Of a stretch of 64,000 bases of DNA, positions 10,453-21,493 are shown piece after piece. The stretch lies in the NCBI GenBank assembly GCA_903813345.2, contig CAIIXF020000006.1, positions 36,733,936-36,797,935 of the forward strand. Direction: 5' to 3'. A program made the translations under genes and the position numbers. The notes below the pieces were generated by a model. It was not told the DNA's origin and did not search any database. It worked only from the letters and a program-made list of their open reading frames with translations. Position 1 is the stretch's first letter, and each line of letters opens with the position of its first letter. This DNA is from Owenia fusiformis. Its lineage: Eukaryota; Annelida; Polychaeta; Sabellida; Oweniidae.

Positions 10453-11516
10453 CGAGGGTTGTCCCAGAAGTAATGCACTATATGCTCTAACTTTCTTTAA
10501 TATTCTTCAATTCAGCTGAAATTTTGTGTATCTAACAATTGAAGTTTTATCTATTATATACTGAAGTTTCAGCATCCAACATTAATATTAAGTCTCAATA
10601 TGGTTGCTATAACAACATGGGGGTAGGGGTGGGCGGGGCAGGTACCAATTTTTCTAATTATGAAAAGATCTAAAGTGTTATTTTATTAATATTTCTTTCC
10701 TTTAAATGGTCAAAATGTTTGGGAAATTGTTTAATTTATTCAGCATGATGTTAACTAAGTACAAATAATGACATTTAGCACTGTGATGTCATAATACCAC
10801 ATTTATATAGTCACGAATTCAAATACAGTCAGTCTAGAAATTGCAAAAATGGCTGCAATTCTCACCTGATAACAGAAGGCCTTGCGTTTGGTGGCCTAAT
10901 TTCATACTTCACTTGGACTCACAGCCACGCAAAACAATGCTACCATGAAGAAAGTATATAAGGAGTATATACCAGATAGAACTACAATTATAGGGTGGCA
11001 GAAGAGATTTTAAAGAGACGATTTGACCCTGGATGACAACTCAAAACACAGGAGGCAAAAACTCCACAAGTCAAAGTTGAAGAAATTGCCGAGAGTGTTT
11101 GACCTGACAGGCATCAAAAGTACATAACAAGCAAAGAGCAATATTTTGAGAAAATGTGAAATGGGACACTGTGCAATATACATTCAGTAAATCTAGGATG
11201 TGCTCAGAGTAATTTAGTATCTTAAAATGTATTTTTGAGCATACTTCTTGTAGCTACACCAAATGGCATTTGTTGATTAATTATTTCATATTTTCAATTT
11301 TTTATTCCTTTTGACGTGACTGTATAACCTGCCCCGCCCTACCCAAACGCACCAACTTGATTTTATTATAAGATCAATATAGTTTTATCAGTCAACTTGA
11401 AGTTTTCTAGAATAATCAAAATGTCTCTCAGGAACATTTCCTGAAAATTTCATAGAAAAATATCAATTATTGATAAAGTTAGAGCATATAGTGCATTACT
11501 TCTGGGACAACCCTCG
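10453..11516 (+). mobile_element. Mariner-family transposon, decayed
   Basis: Perfect terminal inverted repeats of about 42 bp begin CGAGGGTTGTCCCAGAAGTA at 10453 and mirror at 11516, flanked by TA on both sides (10451-10452 and 11517-11518). TA duplication and this terminus type are characteristic of Tc1/mariner elements. The inside carries only a remnant of the transposase N-terminus (about 10895-11130). It inserted into the CACGGTG element, which is therefore older. Confidence 0.85.
10895..11130 (+). pseudogene. Mariner transposase N-terminal remnant
   Basis: Across frameshifts, phrases such as YIPDRTTIIGWQKRF, LTLDD and HRRQK follow the usual order of a mariner helix-turn-helix domain (T-V-W-F, then a D-D-R-GRP-like linker). 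The DDE catalytic part is absent. It is a dead fragment. Confidence 0.5.
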
Positions 11517-11689
11517 TAAATTCTATGGACGGCAACACCTTGTGTTAGTCGTACATTAGATATTTAGTGGACGGTTATGTGCATGTACATCTTTCAAGTT
11601 AAGGTTACTAGTTCTGATAGCCTCTTTCCATGTAATTGTTATAATGGGTAATTAAGAAATGGAATATTGAATTGCTTATATTTGTTTTC

Positions 11690-11870
11690 AGGACTCGCAA
11701 GAGACGCTTTTGTTTTAGCCTCTATAGGGCAAGGAAAAAATTGTGTCTTGCTTTATTAATGAAACCAATTTAATTCAAAAAGATAGCAATGAAGAGGCAA
11801 AAGAAGAATTAACATCAAGTACTGATGAATATGACAAAATTAATAACAATGAGTCTGGGATACATATTTG
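11690..11870 (+). pseudogene. Relic of the zinc-finger-gene exon module
   Basis: TTTGTTTTCAG at 11681-11691 is followed by GACTCGCAAGAGACGC, similar to the exon start of the zinc-finger genes at 5463 and 13226. Downstream sequence is rich in acidic codons but has no lasting open frame and no fingers. It lies inside the CACGGTG element; whether the element captured it or the similarity is chance is unclear. Confidence 0.3.
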
Positions 11871-12352
11871 AACGAGGTTCGCGTAACCGTCAATCAATTT
11901 TTGGCGAAAAAATACAATATTATGGCTTAAGTAGAACATATTAGGTGGTTTCCAATGCTCAATTGGCTTTTTATTATTATCGTATGTAGGTTATCTATAT
12001 AGCCCGAGGTCGTTAGACAATGTAGACCATGCCCTAACGACAAAAATAAACAAATTACTAAATTTTGTGTAGTTTTGAATTTCAAGGTCAACAGTTTTTC
12101 GCTTATTTCATGTTATCCCCGGGCATCAATTTGCAAAAAATACGTTCAAAATATACATTACTAAATGCATCACCGAATGCGAAGTCTACAAAAATTGTTC
12201 ATCCTCTCATTGATACACAGTAGAAGAAAATACTGCACCAACCTTAGTTTTCTGTTCCATCGCGGCCATTTTATTGGATAAATCAGTGATCGTAGTCGGC
12301 TAATCTCGTTTTCAGAGGTGTCGTAACCGTCATGCTATAACACCGTGAATAG

Positions 12353-13223
12353 TCTAATATAGGCTATAGCGACTCTGCACCTAAGCATATCATAGTGATA
12401 CAAGTTTCTGTGAAAATGCTTGCAATTTTGTCAACCCCTATAGATTTGATTCTGCCTTAAAGGAGCAAAAAGGAATAGGGAGTGTAAAATCTTACAAATT
12501 CATTTCAAAATCATGCTTATGTCTTCCTAATTTACTAAATAAATAAATGACATCTAATTCACTGTGCAATTGACTGAAAGGACCATGAAAAGCATCGCAA
12601 CAGATTTCAGGCAGTCATATGTTGGATTTTGTCTGGGGTTAACTGTGTGTCAAAACGTAACATATAGATGCAACAAATATTGAAAAAGCAGGGGTGGAAG
12701 TGGCTTAAAATCAGGACAGCATTTCAGAAAAAACATGTGGTTGGGTTGTTTGCATCTTTTTTTTATCTCTATGAGTACTTTTCATGGAGGTGATGCATTG
12801 GTTATGCATTCTGTTTCATATTGAACAGTCTACTATGGTTTATCATGTCCAAAGTTATCACCAAAAAAGTAACAAAATAGACCAGTTGACTTATTTGCTT
12901 CAATTTTTTTTTATATATTTATTTTTTTTATATTTATTTATTTTATATATATATTTTATGCTGATATTTTCAGGACATAGGACTCTTCTGATGAATATTC
13001 AAGATGGCTGCTTCAAAAATAGCTGCCATATTTCATAGAAAATGTTATGTTATTTATAATAACTTAAAAACCAGTCATAGGATTCCATTTTAATTCATAT
13101 GTAACGTCCAAAATGTAACGTCCAAAATGATGAGATTTTTAATCGGTTGGATGTGATACTCAGTGGAGGTATTTTCTTATCAATCTTTATTTTAATATTA
13201 ATCTTTATTTCTCTTGTATTTTC
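12353..13223 (+). other. Probable intron of zinc-finger gene 2; AT-rich, no gene
   Basis: Contains a T/A-rich stretch at 12905-12960 and another acceptor-like site (ATTTTCAG at 12966-12973) followed by GACATAGG, which may be a decayed or alternative exon start. No coding region or RNA gene seen. Confidence 0.45.
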
Positions 13224-13225
13224 AG
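13212..13225 (+). promoter_or_regulatory. 3' splice site of zinc-finger gene 2
   Basis: CTCTTGTATTTTCAG ends at 13225, nearly identical to the acceptor of gene 1. The exon runs from 13226 through about 220 bp of 5' untranslated sequence into the coding region. Confidence 0.75.
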
Positions 13226-13447
13226 GGCTCATGAAGACAGATAAATAACAAAGCATTGAAGGATGAATTAGGATCTCAAGAGACATTATCAGATAAATCA
13301 TATTAAAGAATTAAGTCAAGAAATATGAATGACATATAATTTGTCATGTAACTGTCTTGACACTCTTGAGAAGAAAACTAAGTTGAATTCAAATACAAAA
13401 ATCAAAAGGATCATAACTTAGATTTAGATTCTGAGGTTAGACCCAAT

Positions 13448-14773
13448 ATGGCTGAAGAGATTATAGCACGATCCACTAGTGTTATAATTAGTTATGAACA
13501 TGGTATGAGTGTCATGGATATTAAACAAGAGATTGATGATTCTCATTACCGTATCAATTCAGAAATGAATTTGATCAATGAAAATCTGTATCCAACCGAA
13601 CATGTTAGTATTTCAAAGAACATCAAACAAGAGAAAGAAACCAATGTGAACTATAGCAGCAAACTATCTCCTCCTTTAGTTAAAGAGGAGATAATATCCG
13701 ATAATGGACATGCGCTTTATCCTCATGACTTTAAACAAGAGAAACCAGACATGATTGAGGGAGACTTCGTGGCATCATCCAGTAGTAGTAGTGCTGATTA
13801 TGAAATAGAGCAAGATTCCCAGAAATTTAAAGAAGATGAAATTGATGAAAACTGCAGCAACCAGAAAAATGAAACACTGATACAAGAATCTGTAATATTT
13901 TCTGAGCATAATTATGCAATATTTCCTACTTCTTTAAGATTTGAAACATCTGGTAATGTACATGCTACTTCTGTCAATACCCTATTAAAGGTTACTAATG
14001 CAGGTGAGAAGCCTTATAAATGTCAACACTGTGGAAAGTGTTTCAATTGCACTTCTAACTTGAAACGTCATGAGAGAATTCATACAGGAGAGAAGCTATT
14101 TAAATGTCAACATTGTGGAAAATGTTTCAGTCAAACTTCTAATTTAAAAAGCCACGAGAGAATTCATACAGGGGAGAAGCCATTTAAATGTCAATATTGT
14201 GGAAAGTGTTTCAGTCGTTCTTTTCAGTTGAAATGTCATGAGAGAATTCATACAGGAGAGAAGCCATATAAATGTCAACACTGTGACAAGTGTTTCAGAA
14301 GAGCTGGTGATGTTGATGTACATGAGAGAATTCATACAGGAGAGAAGCCTTATGAATGTCAGCATTGTGGAAAGTGTTTCAAACAAACTTCTAATTTGAA
14401 TCGTCATGAGAGAATTCATATAAGTGAGAAGCCATTTAAATGTCAACATTGTGGAAAATGTTTCAGTCAAACTTCTCATTTAAGAACCCATGAGAGAATT
14501 CATACAGGGGAGAAGCCATTTAAATGTCAAAATTGTGGAAAGTGTTTCAGCCATTCTTCTCATTTGACATGTCACGAGAGAATCCATACAGGTGAGAAGC
14601 CATTAAAATGTCAACACTGTGACAAGTGTTTCAGATACTCCAGCTCCTTGAAATATCATGAGAAAATACATACAGGTGAGAAGTCATATGAATGTCAATT
14701 TTGTGGAGTGCAATTTAGAAGAACTTATGATGTAAAATTACATGAGAGAATTCATACAGGAAAGATGACTTGA
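13448..14773 (+). CDS. C2H2 zinc-finger protein 2, nine fingers
   Basis: 441-residue paralogue of the protein at 5527-6942. It opens with MAEEIIARSTS, shared with the truncated third copy near 34140. Residues about 1-185 are acidic with several IKQE, FKQE and VKEE motifs (possible SUMO acceptors) and a run of serines. An SEHNYAIFPT block just before the fingers is identical in protein 1. Residues about 190-438 form nine C2H2 fingers (CQHCGKCF...[10 protein letters not shown]). Finger 9 reads CQFCGVQF, so it keeps both cysteines but not the usual GKCF. Finger helices differ from those of protein 1, as expected if DNA specificity has diverged. A 2-bp deletion after finger 9 creates the stop; more fingers follow in broken frames. 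Likely a nuclear transcription regulator; target unknown. Confidence 0.9.
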   Translation: MAEEIIARSTSVIISYEHGMSVMDIKQEIDDSHYRINSEMNLINENLYPTEHVSISKNIKQEKETNVNYSSKLSPPLVKEEIISDNGHALYPHDFKQEKPDMIEGDFVASSSSSSADYEIEQDSQKFKEDEIDENCSNQKNETLIQESVIFSEHNYAIFPTSLRFETSGNVHATSVNTLLKVTNAGEKPYKCQHCGKCFNCTSNLKRHERIHTGEKLFKCQHCGKCFSQTSNLKSHERIHTGEKPFKCQYCGKCFSRSFQLKCHERIHTGEKPYKCQHCDKCFRRAGDVDVHERIHTGEKPYECQHCGKCFKQTSNLNRHERIHISEKPFKCQHCGKCFSQTSHLRTHERIHTGEKPFKCQNCGKCFSHSSHLTCHERIHTGEKPLKCQHCDKCFRYSSSLKYHEKIHTGEKSYECQFCGVQFRRTYDVKLHERIHTGKMT

Positions 14774-15420
<647 letters not shown>

Positions 15421-15461
15421 ATAAGTTCTGTTAATATCAACATTGTCACTGTTCAACAACT

Positions 15462-17092
15462 AGTTACTTTGACGGAACGTCAATTTAACAAAATGGATGA
15501 ACTTCCTGGATATGAGTTTTTTGTTTTCTCGATTTAGGCCTACTTATAAGAAGGGCAAACGTAACACCCGGAGGGTTCCTTGTTCGCAATTTCAATGTAT
15601 TCGGCGTTCGGCCTTTTACCGTACACTGTTCTATCAACCAATATCCTAGATGCGATTAGAAATCATCCTGATTTACGTCATTAAAAATTCACAATTCAGT
15701 CAAACCGATGTCATATTTGGAATCTACATGTAAAATTACATCTAAAAATGTGGTTTTGAAAAGAGTTGATCAACTTTGAAAATTTAATTTTCTTTGAAAA
15801 TGTGACTTCTAGGTCGGGGAGATTCCCCATAGACCCCATGTTGTAAGACACAAAAAGTGAAATAACTTTTCTTGTGTTGGGCAGATAATATTTTCTTTTA
15901 CTTGACATATTTTAAATTGTATAACTATCACATGGTAATATGAAAAGTCAACCTGTAAAACTGGTGAATATTCAGGTTTTAAGGGAATTTGTAATACCCT
16001 GCCATGTTATTTCCCCCGAATAAGCCACCTGGTGGCGAAACTGGTAACTACCTACTCGCATCTGAGTAATTGAATTAGGGGTGCGATAACTTGAATTTGA
16101 CATCAAGTCCAGAGATGAATATGCCAGCTTTTGTTGGTGATTGGTAACTCCCTTACCTGCTCCCCTATCACACCAAACTATTTCTTAACCGTTCTTGCCA
16201 GTCCTACGAAAACGTCGTAAAACTGGCTCAATCTGGCTGTGGTCGGGAAATATGTCTAAAATAATTAGCTACTTCGTTCATTAACAGTCTTCAATAGGCC
16301 TACGCCCATCTCATTCGCAGTTCGTTCAGGTTGCACCACGTCGGTGTGCAACGTCGTATAACGTGTCCCGTAGTCTAGAAGGTCATCATGACCTGATTGC
16401 AGAACGGTATGGTCGGCATCGAATTTTGAATCGATTCAAAATTCTAAAATCACCTTCCCGTCTGAGAACCTTCACGAAATTTGTAAATAGACCTTAGAAA
16501 GTTGCAGCTACGTCCATTCCGTTCGCACACAGTTTAAAACCAGTTTTGAAGAACGCAGTGGCAACTTGTTTGGTGTGATAGCTATATTTTTGCTAACTCG
16601 TTCATAAGCAGTCTTAAATGCGTTCTTAATCAGTTTAAACCTGTTTGCAATTAGTTCTACCTCGTTCTCAATACGTCCTCAGACAGTTCAACTCGTTGTT
16701 AAAACGTCCCTAGTAGGATTGAAGTTGCCTGGGGGCATAATGCATCTTTAAGAAATGCTCTCGGTTTGGAATTTGATTTTTAAAAGCTTCAATTATGCAT
16801 TTAGACCATCGCTTTTGTTACATTGACGTTAGCCGTCAAAGTAACATACATTGTTAATTTAACGGACTTTCGTCAATGTAACAAAAGCGAGGGACTAAAT
16901 ATTTAAATTGCAACTTCATTTACAAAACAAATTCCAAATCGAAGAAATTTATTTAAGCTAGACTATATTTTCTCGCTTTGTGCTAAATTACAATCTGCAT
17001 CTTGACTTATAAGTAGGTTTAAATCGATAAAACAAAAATCTCATAACCAAGAAGTTCATCTATGTTACATTGACGTTCCGTTAAAGTAACAA
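15462..17092. mobile_element. TIR element inserted in the decayed finger array
   Basis: About 90 bp at 15462-15550 recurs inverted at 17003-17092. It begins GTTACTTTGACGGAACGTCA, then GATGAACTTC, TTTTTGTTTT, CGATTTA and CCTACTTATAAG. Finger remnants occur on both sides (to 15420, and again at 17105-17216), so the element landed inside the zinc-finger pseudogene tail. A secondary hairpin (TCGCTTTTGTTACATTGACG against its complement) spans 16807-16893. The interior includes dispersed repeat copy B (15640-16070). No transposase found. Confidence 0.75.
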
Positions 17093-17104
17093 GCTGTGGA
17101 GCAG

Positions 17105-17216
17105 TGATTGCGACAATGTCATGAAAGAATCCATACAAAGTGCTTGATGACAGTTCACATTTGAAACCTCCATTAAATGTCACAGGCTATCAGCATTGTG
17201 GAACGTGTTTCATTCA
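17105..17216 (+). pseudogene. Zinc-finger remnant
   Basis: TGTCATGAAAGAATCCATAC (CHERIHT) and CAGCATTGTGGAACGTGTTT (QHCGTCF) are recognisable finger fragments, separated by unrelated sequence. They continue the array interrupted at 15420. Confidence 0.6.
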
Positions 17217-17668
17217 AGATTCAAGATTCAAGATTTTATTGTGTTTCAAACCAAACACTTGGTTTCCTCACAAAATCAATTACAAGAAATTTACATATAA
17301 TTATACAGTTAAAAAACAACATGCATTGTTTCACAAATACTATCATACAATCTAATTTTTCCCTTTTTCAAATAGCCCCCGACGCTGATTAAAAAGTTTA
17401 TTTATAAAATGTATCAATTCGTTAATAATTTCAAAATCATCAGAAGTCATTAAAAAGTTATATTTTTCTTCATCCGACATATTATCAAATGTGTCAATAA
17501 AACTTAGTTTATTAAAAAATTCAAATCTACATTTTTTATAGCCATCACACACAAGAAGAAAATGTTTTTCATCCTCTACTTCCCCCTTATTGCAAAGCTG
17601 ACAAATTCTTTCATTTATTTTAAGTCGATGCTGTTTAGTGCCATCTTCTTTTTGCTTTGAATCATACG
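17217..17668 (-). pseudogene. LINE retrotransposon 3' end (reverse transcriptase C-terminus)
   Basis: The minus strand encodes the end of a non-LTR retrotransposon ORF: a zinc knuckle-like RICQLC ... HFLLVC motif, followed by a hydrophilic tail ending at a stop at 17352. Downstream on that strand is an untranslated tail that ends in tandem TTGAATC units (17217-17240 region), typical of a 3'-microsatellite LINE end. 5'-truncated, so dead. The upstream part is interrupted by a repeat at 17690-17845 and may resume at 17846-17945. Confidence 0.8.
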
Positions 17669-17689
17669 TGAAGACTCAGGGGTGGATCC

Positions 17690-17845
17690 AGGAACCATAA
17701 CAAGGGGGGCATATCTGAAAACTTTGGGCCCCTAGAACCAAAAGGTGGGCCCAAATCTTTGCCCAAAGGCCCATAAAGTGGGCCTTTAAAAAAGTTTCGG
17801 GCCGAGTTTTTTTTCTGTGCCCACCCAACGGGGGATCCGCCAGTG
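17690..17845. repeat. Short GC-rich insertion with GGATCC-type ends
   Basis: GGGGTGGATCCAGGAAC at the left and GGGGGATCCGCCA at the right bound about 155 bp rich in GGGCCC motifs, unlike the AT-rich surroundings. It looks like a small interspersed repeat interrupting the LINE fragment. Family unknown. Confidence 0.45.
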
Positions 17846-17951
17846 AAAATTTCACTCGTATGCAGATATGTTTTCTTAAAGTGTTCTCATTCGCATTATT
17901 TTTGAAAAATCTATCAACATTTTTGTCAAGAAAAATTCCAAAGTCAACTAC

Positions 17952-17995
17952 AGTAGTATTATCCGTTGTCGAGCATCCTTGGTAGATCGGTAGAT
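17952..17995 (+). repeat. Outer inverted repeat of the palindrome, left copy
   Basis: Forty-four bp (including ATCCGTTGTCGAGCATCC and GGTAGATCGGTAGAT) recur exactly inverted at 24663-24706, outside the main arms. Between this copy and the left arm is a GATA-motif-rich spacer. On the other side the spacer is a DNA-polymerase gene fragment. Confidence 0.8.
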
Positions 17996-18105
17996 TGATA
18001 AGATAAGATAACAAGATAAGATAACATGGATAAGATAAGATAACAAGATAAGATAACATGGGAGATCGGGAGATCGATAAGATGCTGACACTGGTGTATA
18101 TAAGG
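17996..18105 (+). repeat. GATAA-rich tandem repeat
   Basis: Many copies of GATAAGATAA(C/G) in irregular tandem, about 32-bp superunits ending in ACATGG. The motif matches the WGATAR site of GATA factors, but simple-repeat origin is the likelier explanation. Confidence 0.65.
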
Positions 18106-20614
18106 CGGGAGAGCAGGGTACTTTTCATCAATGATATAATAGGAAGTATGATATAATAGGGAGTATGATATAATAGTGATGATATAATAGGAAGTATGAT
18201 ATAATAGGGAGTATGTGGATAAAATTTAGGAGACACCCGGATTTGAACCAGGGACCTATCAATCTGCAGTCGATTGCTCTACCACTGAGCTATATCTCCA
18301 TCCTTCTATTTTGATAAAACATGTATAACTTGATGGGTTTTACATGATTTTGATCTAGCAAACATAATTCATTACTAAAATGGATTCAACCTTGCATAAC
18401 ATGTCCAAGAATAGCCTCCTGGAGATGAGAAGGTGTTCATGGTAATAAGAGATTTTTTGCTCAACGTGTGGACAAAGTTATTCAAGACGGATTTATTCGA
18501 GACAAGACCTACAAGAGGCTAAATCGAGACCCGGGATTCAGATAAGTAACTTTTTATATCGATGAGTATTTAATGTTTTAATCTAGCAGTGGATTCAAAT
18601 TAAATTACGATCTTGGATTCAGATAAAGCTAGAGGTTAAATGAGTCCCTTCTAAATGGTTTTAGCCTCCCGAACCAACCCGTGCAAGATCTAGATTCGGA
18701 TAAGATAAAGATAAGATAATATGGGTAAGAGGCTAAATGAATGTAAGGGCTACCCAAGAGGGGGCAGTGAGGACGCTTTTGTCACATTTAAAATTTACTT
18801 GCCATATTTTCTCAGATTCATTTCTTTTTAGTGAGTCAAAGCATTTAATGCAACAAATGCTCCGTTATGTTCCATCGTTTGATTACTGGTTGGAATAAGC
18901 ATCCAATTACATTCGGAACGAATTATCTATTTTTGCCACTTTCAAAACACTTGTCAGTCGGATAAATATACAAAATTGTCACTTGCAAGGATTTATTTGT
19001 CACATTTGTTCGTTTTTGAAATACCTTAAAGTCACATTTTCGAGGTCCGGTCGCCTTGTCACATAACCCTTGGGGAGCCCCAATATGTCACCTACTCCTT
19101 TCTGAATAGATGGCCTCCTCGGGATTCAGATAAGATAAACACCGCCCGTGTTATTGATAACAAAGTACACGAACTTACATAATCTAGCGCTATAAGAGGA
19201 AGGGGTATGGGTCAAGATTTTCAAGGAAAAAGAACACTTCAAATATTTGGTAAGTACACAACAAAATCTTTATAGCATTGTGTATATTTATTACCTGTAT
19301 TTTATATTATAATATTATAATTCACGCTGAAGGATCGTAGTGGACACTTATCATAGTCCGGTAAATTTCCATCAGAACAGGTTCATGGTGTACCGTTTCG
19401 CACTTTGTTGAGATGCAACTGTTATTTTATCCTGTATGTCTAGTTTCTAATCCAATTAGCTCGTACCTGGAAAACGAATTAGATGGTTAGTTGGAGTAAA
19501 AAGGTGTCGTGGTGCATTTCGGAAAACATGCTACAATGCAAAACCACTTAAAAAATAGTTAACTTATGAATAAGGATATCTTGTGTTTAGCAAAGTAGAC
19601 ACCTGTCCTACTAGACAAGGTTGTGTAAAGGCATTGATGAATAAATTAATGAGCTATCTAACATATAATCGTTTGGAAAATATGACAAAGCTCCACTGGG
19701 TTTGAAATGCAAATTTGTCTTCAAATACCAGCCTGAAAATATTTTTCACTTAAATTAGGAGACTAAAAAATCAAATTGCGTAAGTGCGCTTACATAGGAA
19801 ATCACATTGACTCTCAAAAACATCAGAAATTAGAGGACCAAAAATTTTTAACAACTCAATTAAGGTCCAAGAAATGTATTACGGGTCTGGATTAAGCGAT
19901 TGAAAATGAGTGTGAAGGGTTTTAGGGGTGGACATGCCAGTCTCCAAAAACCACGTACCACCTTAACTTAGTTGTTTATCTTACATTGAATATAATTAAA
20001 ACTCACCAAAGAAATGTTGTCCTTCTTTGTTAGATTTCTGTTTAAAATTCACTTGTTCCAGCAGCACGATTTCTGAAGCATATGTTTTAGCACGTGTTTC
20101 AGTCCTCATGCTAAAATTACAAGAAGCTAAGCGTATTTCCTATGGTTTACGCAATGTAGCACTGTAATTCAAAGAGTTTATCCTTCAGAATACAAAGAGG
20201 TAAATATTATTCAGTTAAATGAGCTTCCATATGGTTAACTTCCATGACTGATTGTGCTATATCTAGTATATTGAGGCATGTTCCTTGTCACTGTCCGCTA
20301 TTGTATGATTGTATCGAGAAGTGAAGGATGCGACACATTGGAATCTGATAATATGTAGGAGTTGATGATACTGACCAAAGGTGGTTATAGGTAGAGACAC
20401 ACGTGATACTTATCAACCAATTACACTTTAAATTAAATTGACTCGCCACTGATATAGCGGTCGGTACTTATGTGATAGCAGATAACCATATGTTTATTTC
20501 ACATCATATAACAATTGAATAGAAATTATTTAAAGTAGCAACAAAAGTTATGTTTCAAAAGCATGCCAGTGTTCCCTAACCTTTAAATTGAAACGATGTA
20601 GGTCATTGAAGGTT
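18106..20614 (+). repeat. Left arm of a 2.5-kb near-perfect palindrome
   Basis: This 2.5-kb arm is the reverse complement of 21494-24000, apparently about 99% identical. Only scattered differences were seen, for example GATGGCC against GATAGCC near 19110. It carries a tRNA-Cys gene near the outer end and an 18-bp-period GATATAATAGG(G/A)AGTAT array (18133-18215). It also has several GGATTCAGATAAG and GAGGCTAAATGA motifs at irregular spacing (18511-19140). No protein-coding frame is evident. Confidence 0.9.
18229..18299 (-). tRNA. tRNA-Cys (GCA)
   Basis: On the minus strand a 71-nt cloverleaf: acceptor GGAGATA/TGTCTCC with one T-G pair, D arm GCTC/GAGC, anticodon stem ATCGA/TTGAT with loop CTGCAGA (anticodon GCA), variable AGGTC, T stem CCTGG/CCGGG with loop TTCAAAT. 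No intron and no encoded CCA, as in eukaryotic nuclear tRNAs. The A and B boxes are intact. Identical to the copy at 23807-23877. Confidence 0.9.
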
Positions 20615-20815
20615 TGAGTCTCAATCAACATTAAAGTTGAAATTAATCTTTTTAGAGTCACTGCCAAATAACGAGCTTCATAATCAAGTAAGAGTTATAG
20701 TAGCATCGTAACAGTCTCATCTCATCTTTGCGATCCCTTTAATTGTAATTCTAATAAGGATTGTTATCTCATATACAGGGTACAAAGACATATTTTCTAA
20801 TGCTATTAGTACGAT
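20615..20815. other. Unique part of the palindrome loop
   Basis: About 200 bp not present in the right arm; it separates the left arm from the tandem array. No gene seen. Confidence 0.6.
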
Positions 20816-21493
20816 GGCCGAAATAGGAATTTCGCTGTAGCGAGTTAGTGTGTAGTATTCTTTCGATGGTTTTAAGCTTCAGTCATTTCGCTGTAGCGAG
20901 TTAGTGTATAGCATTTAACAGACCCCGGGAATACGATGGCCGAAATAGGAATTCGCTGTAGCGAGTTATTGTATAGCATTTAACAGACCCCGGGAATACG
21001 ATGGCCGAAATAGCAATTTCGCTGTAGCGAGTTAGTGTGTAGTATTCTTTCGATGGTTTTAAGCTTCAGTCATTTCGCTGTAGCGAGTTAGTGTATAGCA
21101 TTTAACAGACCCGGGAATACGATGGCCGAAATAGGAATTTTGCTGTAGCGAGTTAGTGTGTAGTATTCTTTCGATGGTTATTAGCTTCAGTCATTTCGCT
21201 GTAGCGAGTTAGTGTATAGCATTTAACAGACCCCGGGAATACGATGGCCGAAATAGCAATTTCGCTGTAGCGAGTTAGTGTGTAGTATTCTTTCGATGGT
21301 TTTAAGCTTCTGTCATTTCGCTGTAGCGAGTTAGTGTATAGCATTTAACAGACCCCGGAATACGATGGCCGAAATAGGAATTTCGCTGTAGCGAGTTAGT
21401 GTGTAGTATTCTTTCGATGTTTATTAGCTTCAGTCATTTCGCTGTAGCGAGTTAGTGTATAGCATTTAACAGACCCCGGGAATACGATGGCCG
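20816..21493. repeat. ~121-bp tandem repeat in the palindrome loop
   Basis: About five and a half units. Each unit contains two copies of TTTCGCTGTAGCGAGTTAGT: one followed by GTGTAGTATTCTTTCGATGG, the other by GTATAGCATTTAACAGACCC. One shortened 67-bp unit occurs near 20950. CGCTGTAGCG inside the motif is itself an inverted repeat. The array fills the centre of the palindrome. Short open frames inside (for example minus 21153-21344) are repeat artefacts. Confidence 0.9.

Larger units (their letters stand above)
10147..12347. mobile_element. CACGGTG-ended element with 5-bp target duplication (Transib/RAG-like ends)
   Basis: The left end begins CACGGTGTTATAGCATGACG and continues GTTACGACA. 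The right end is its exact inverse (29 bp), finishing in CACCGTG at 12347. The flanks are AATAG at 10142-10146 and AATAG at 12348-12352, a 5-bp target-site duplication. CAC(W/R)(R)TG heptamer ends with 5-bp duplications are the known signature of Transib transposons, relatives of the RAG1/RSS system. No transposase is visible. After subtracting the mariner copy at 10453-11516 the element is about 1.1 kb, so it is non-autonomous. Short CGTAACCG/CGGTAACG motifs recur subterminally (10197 and 11891). Another superfamily with 5-bp duplications is possible. Confidence 0.75.

Noticed and set aside
17676-18236. 186-codon minus-strand frame
   Set aside because: It spans the GATAA array, the outer inverted repeat and the GC-rich insertion. 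The start region is translated simple repeat, so it is not one gene.
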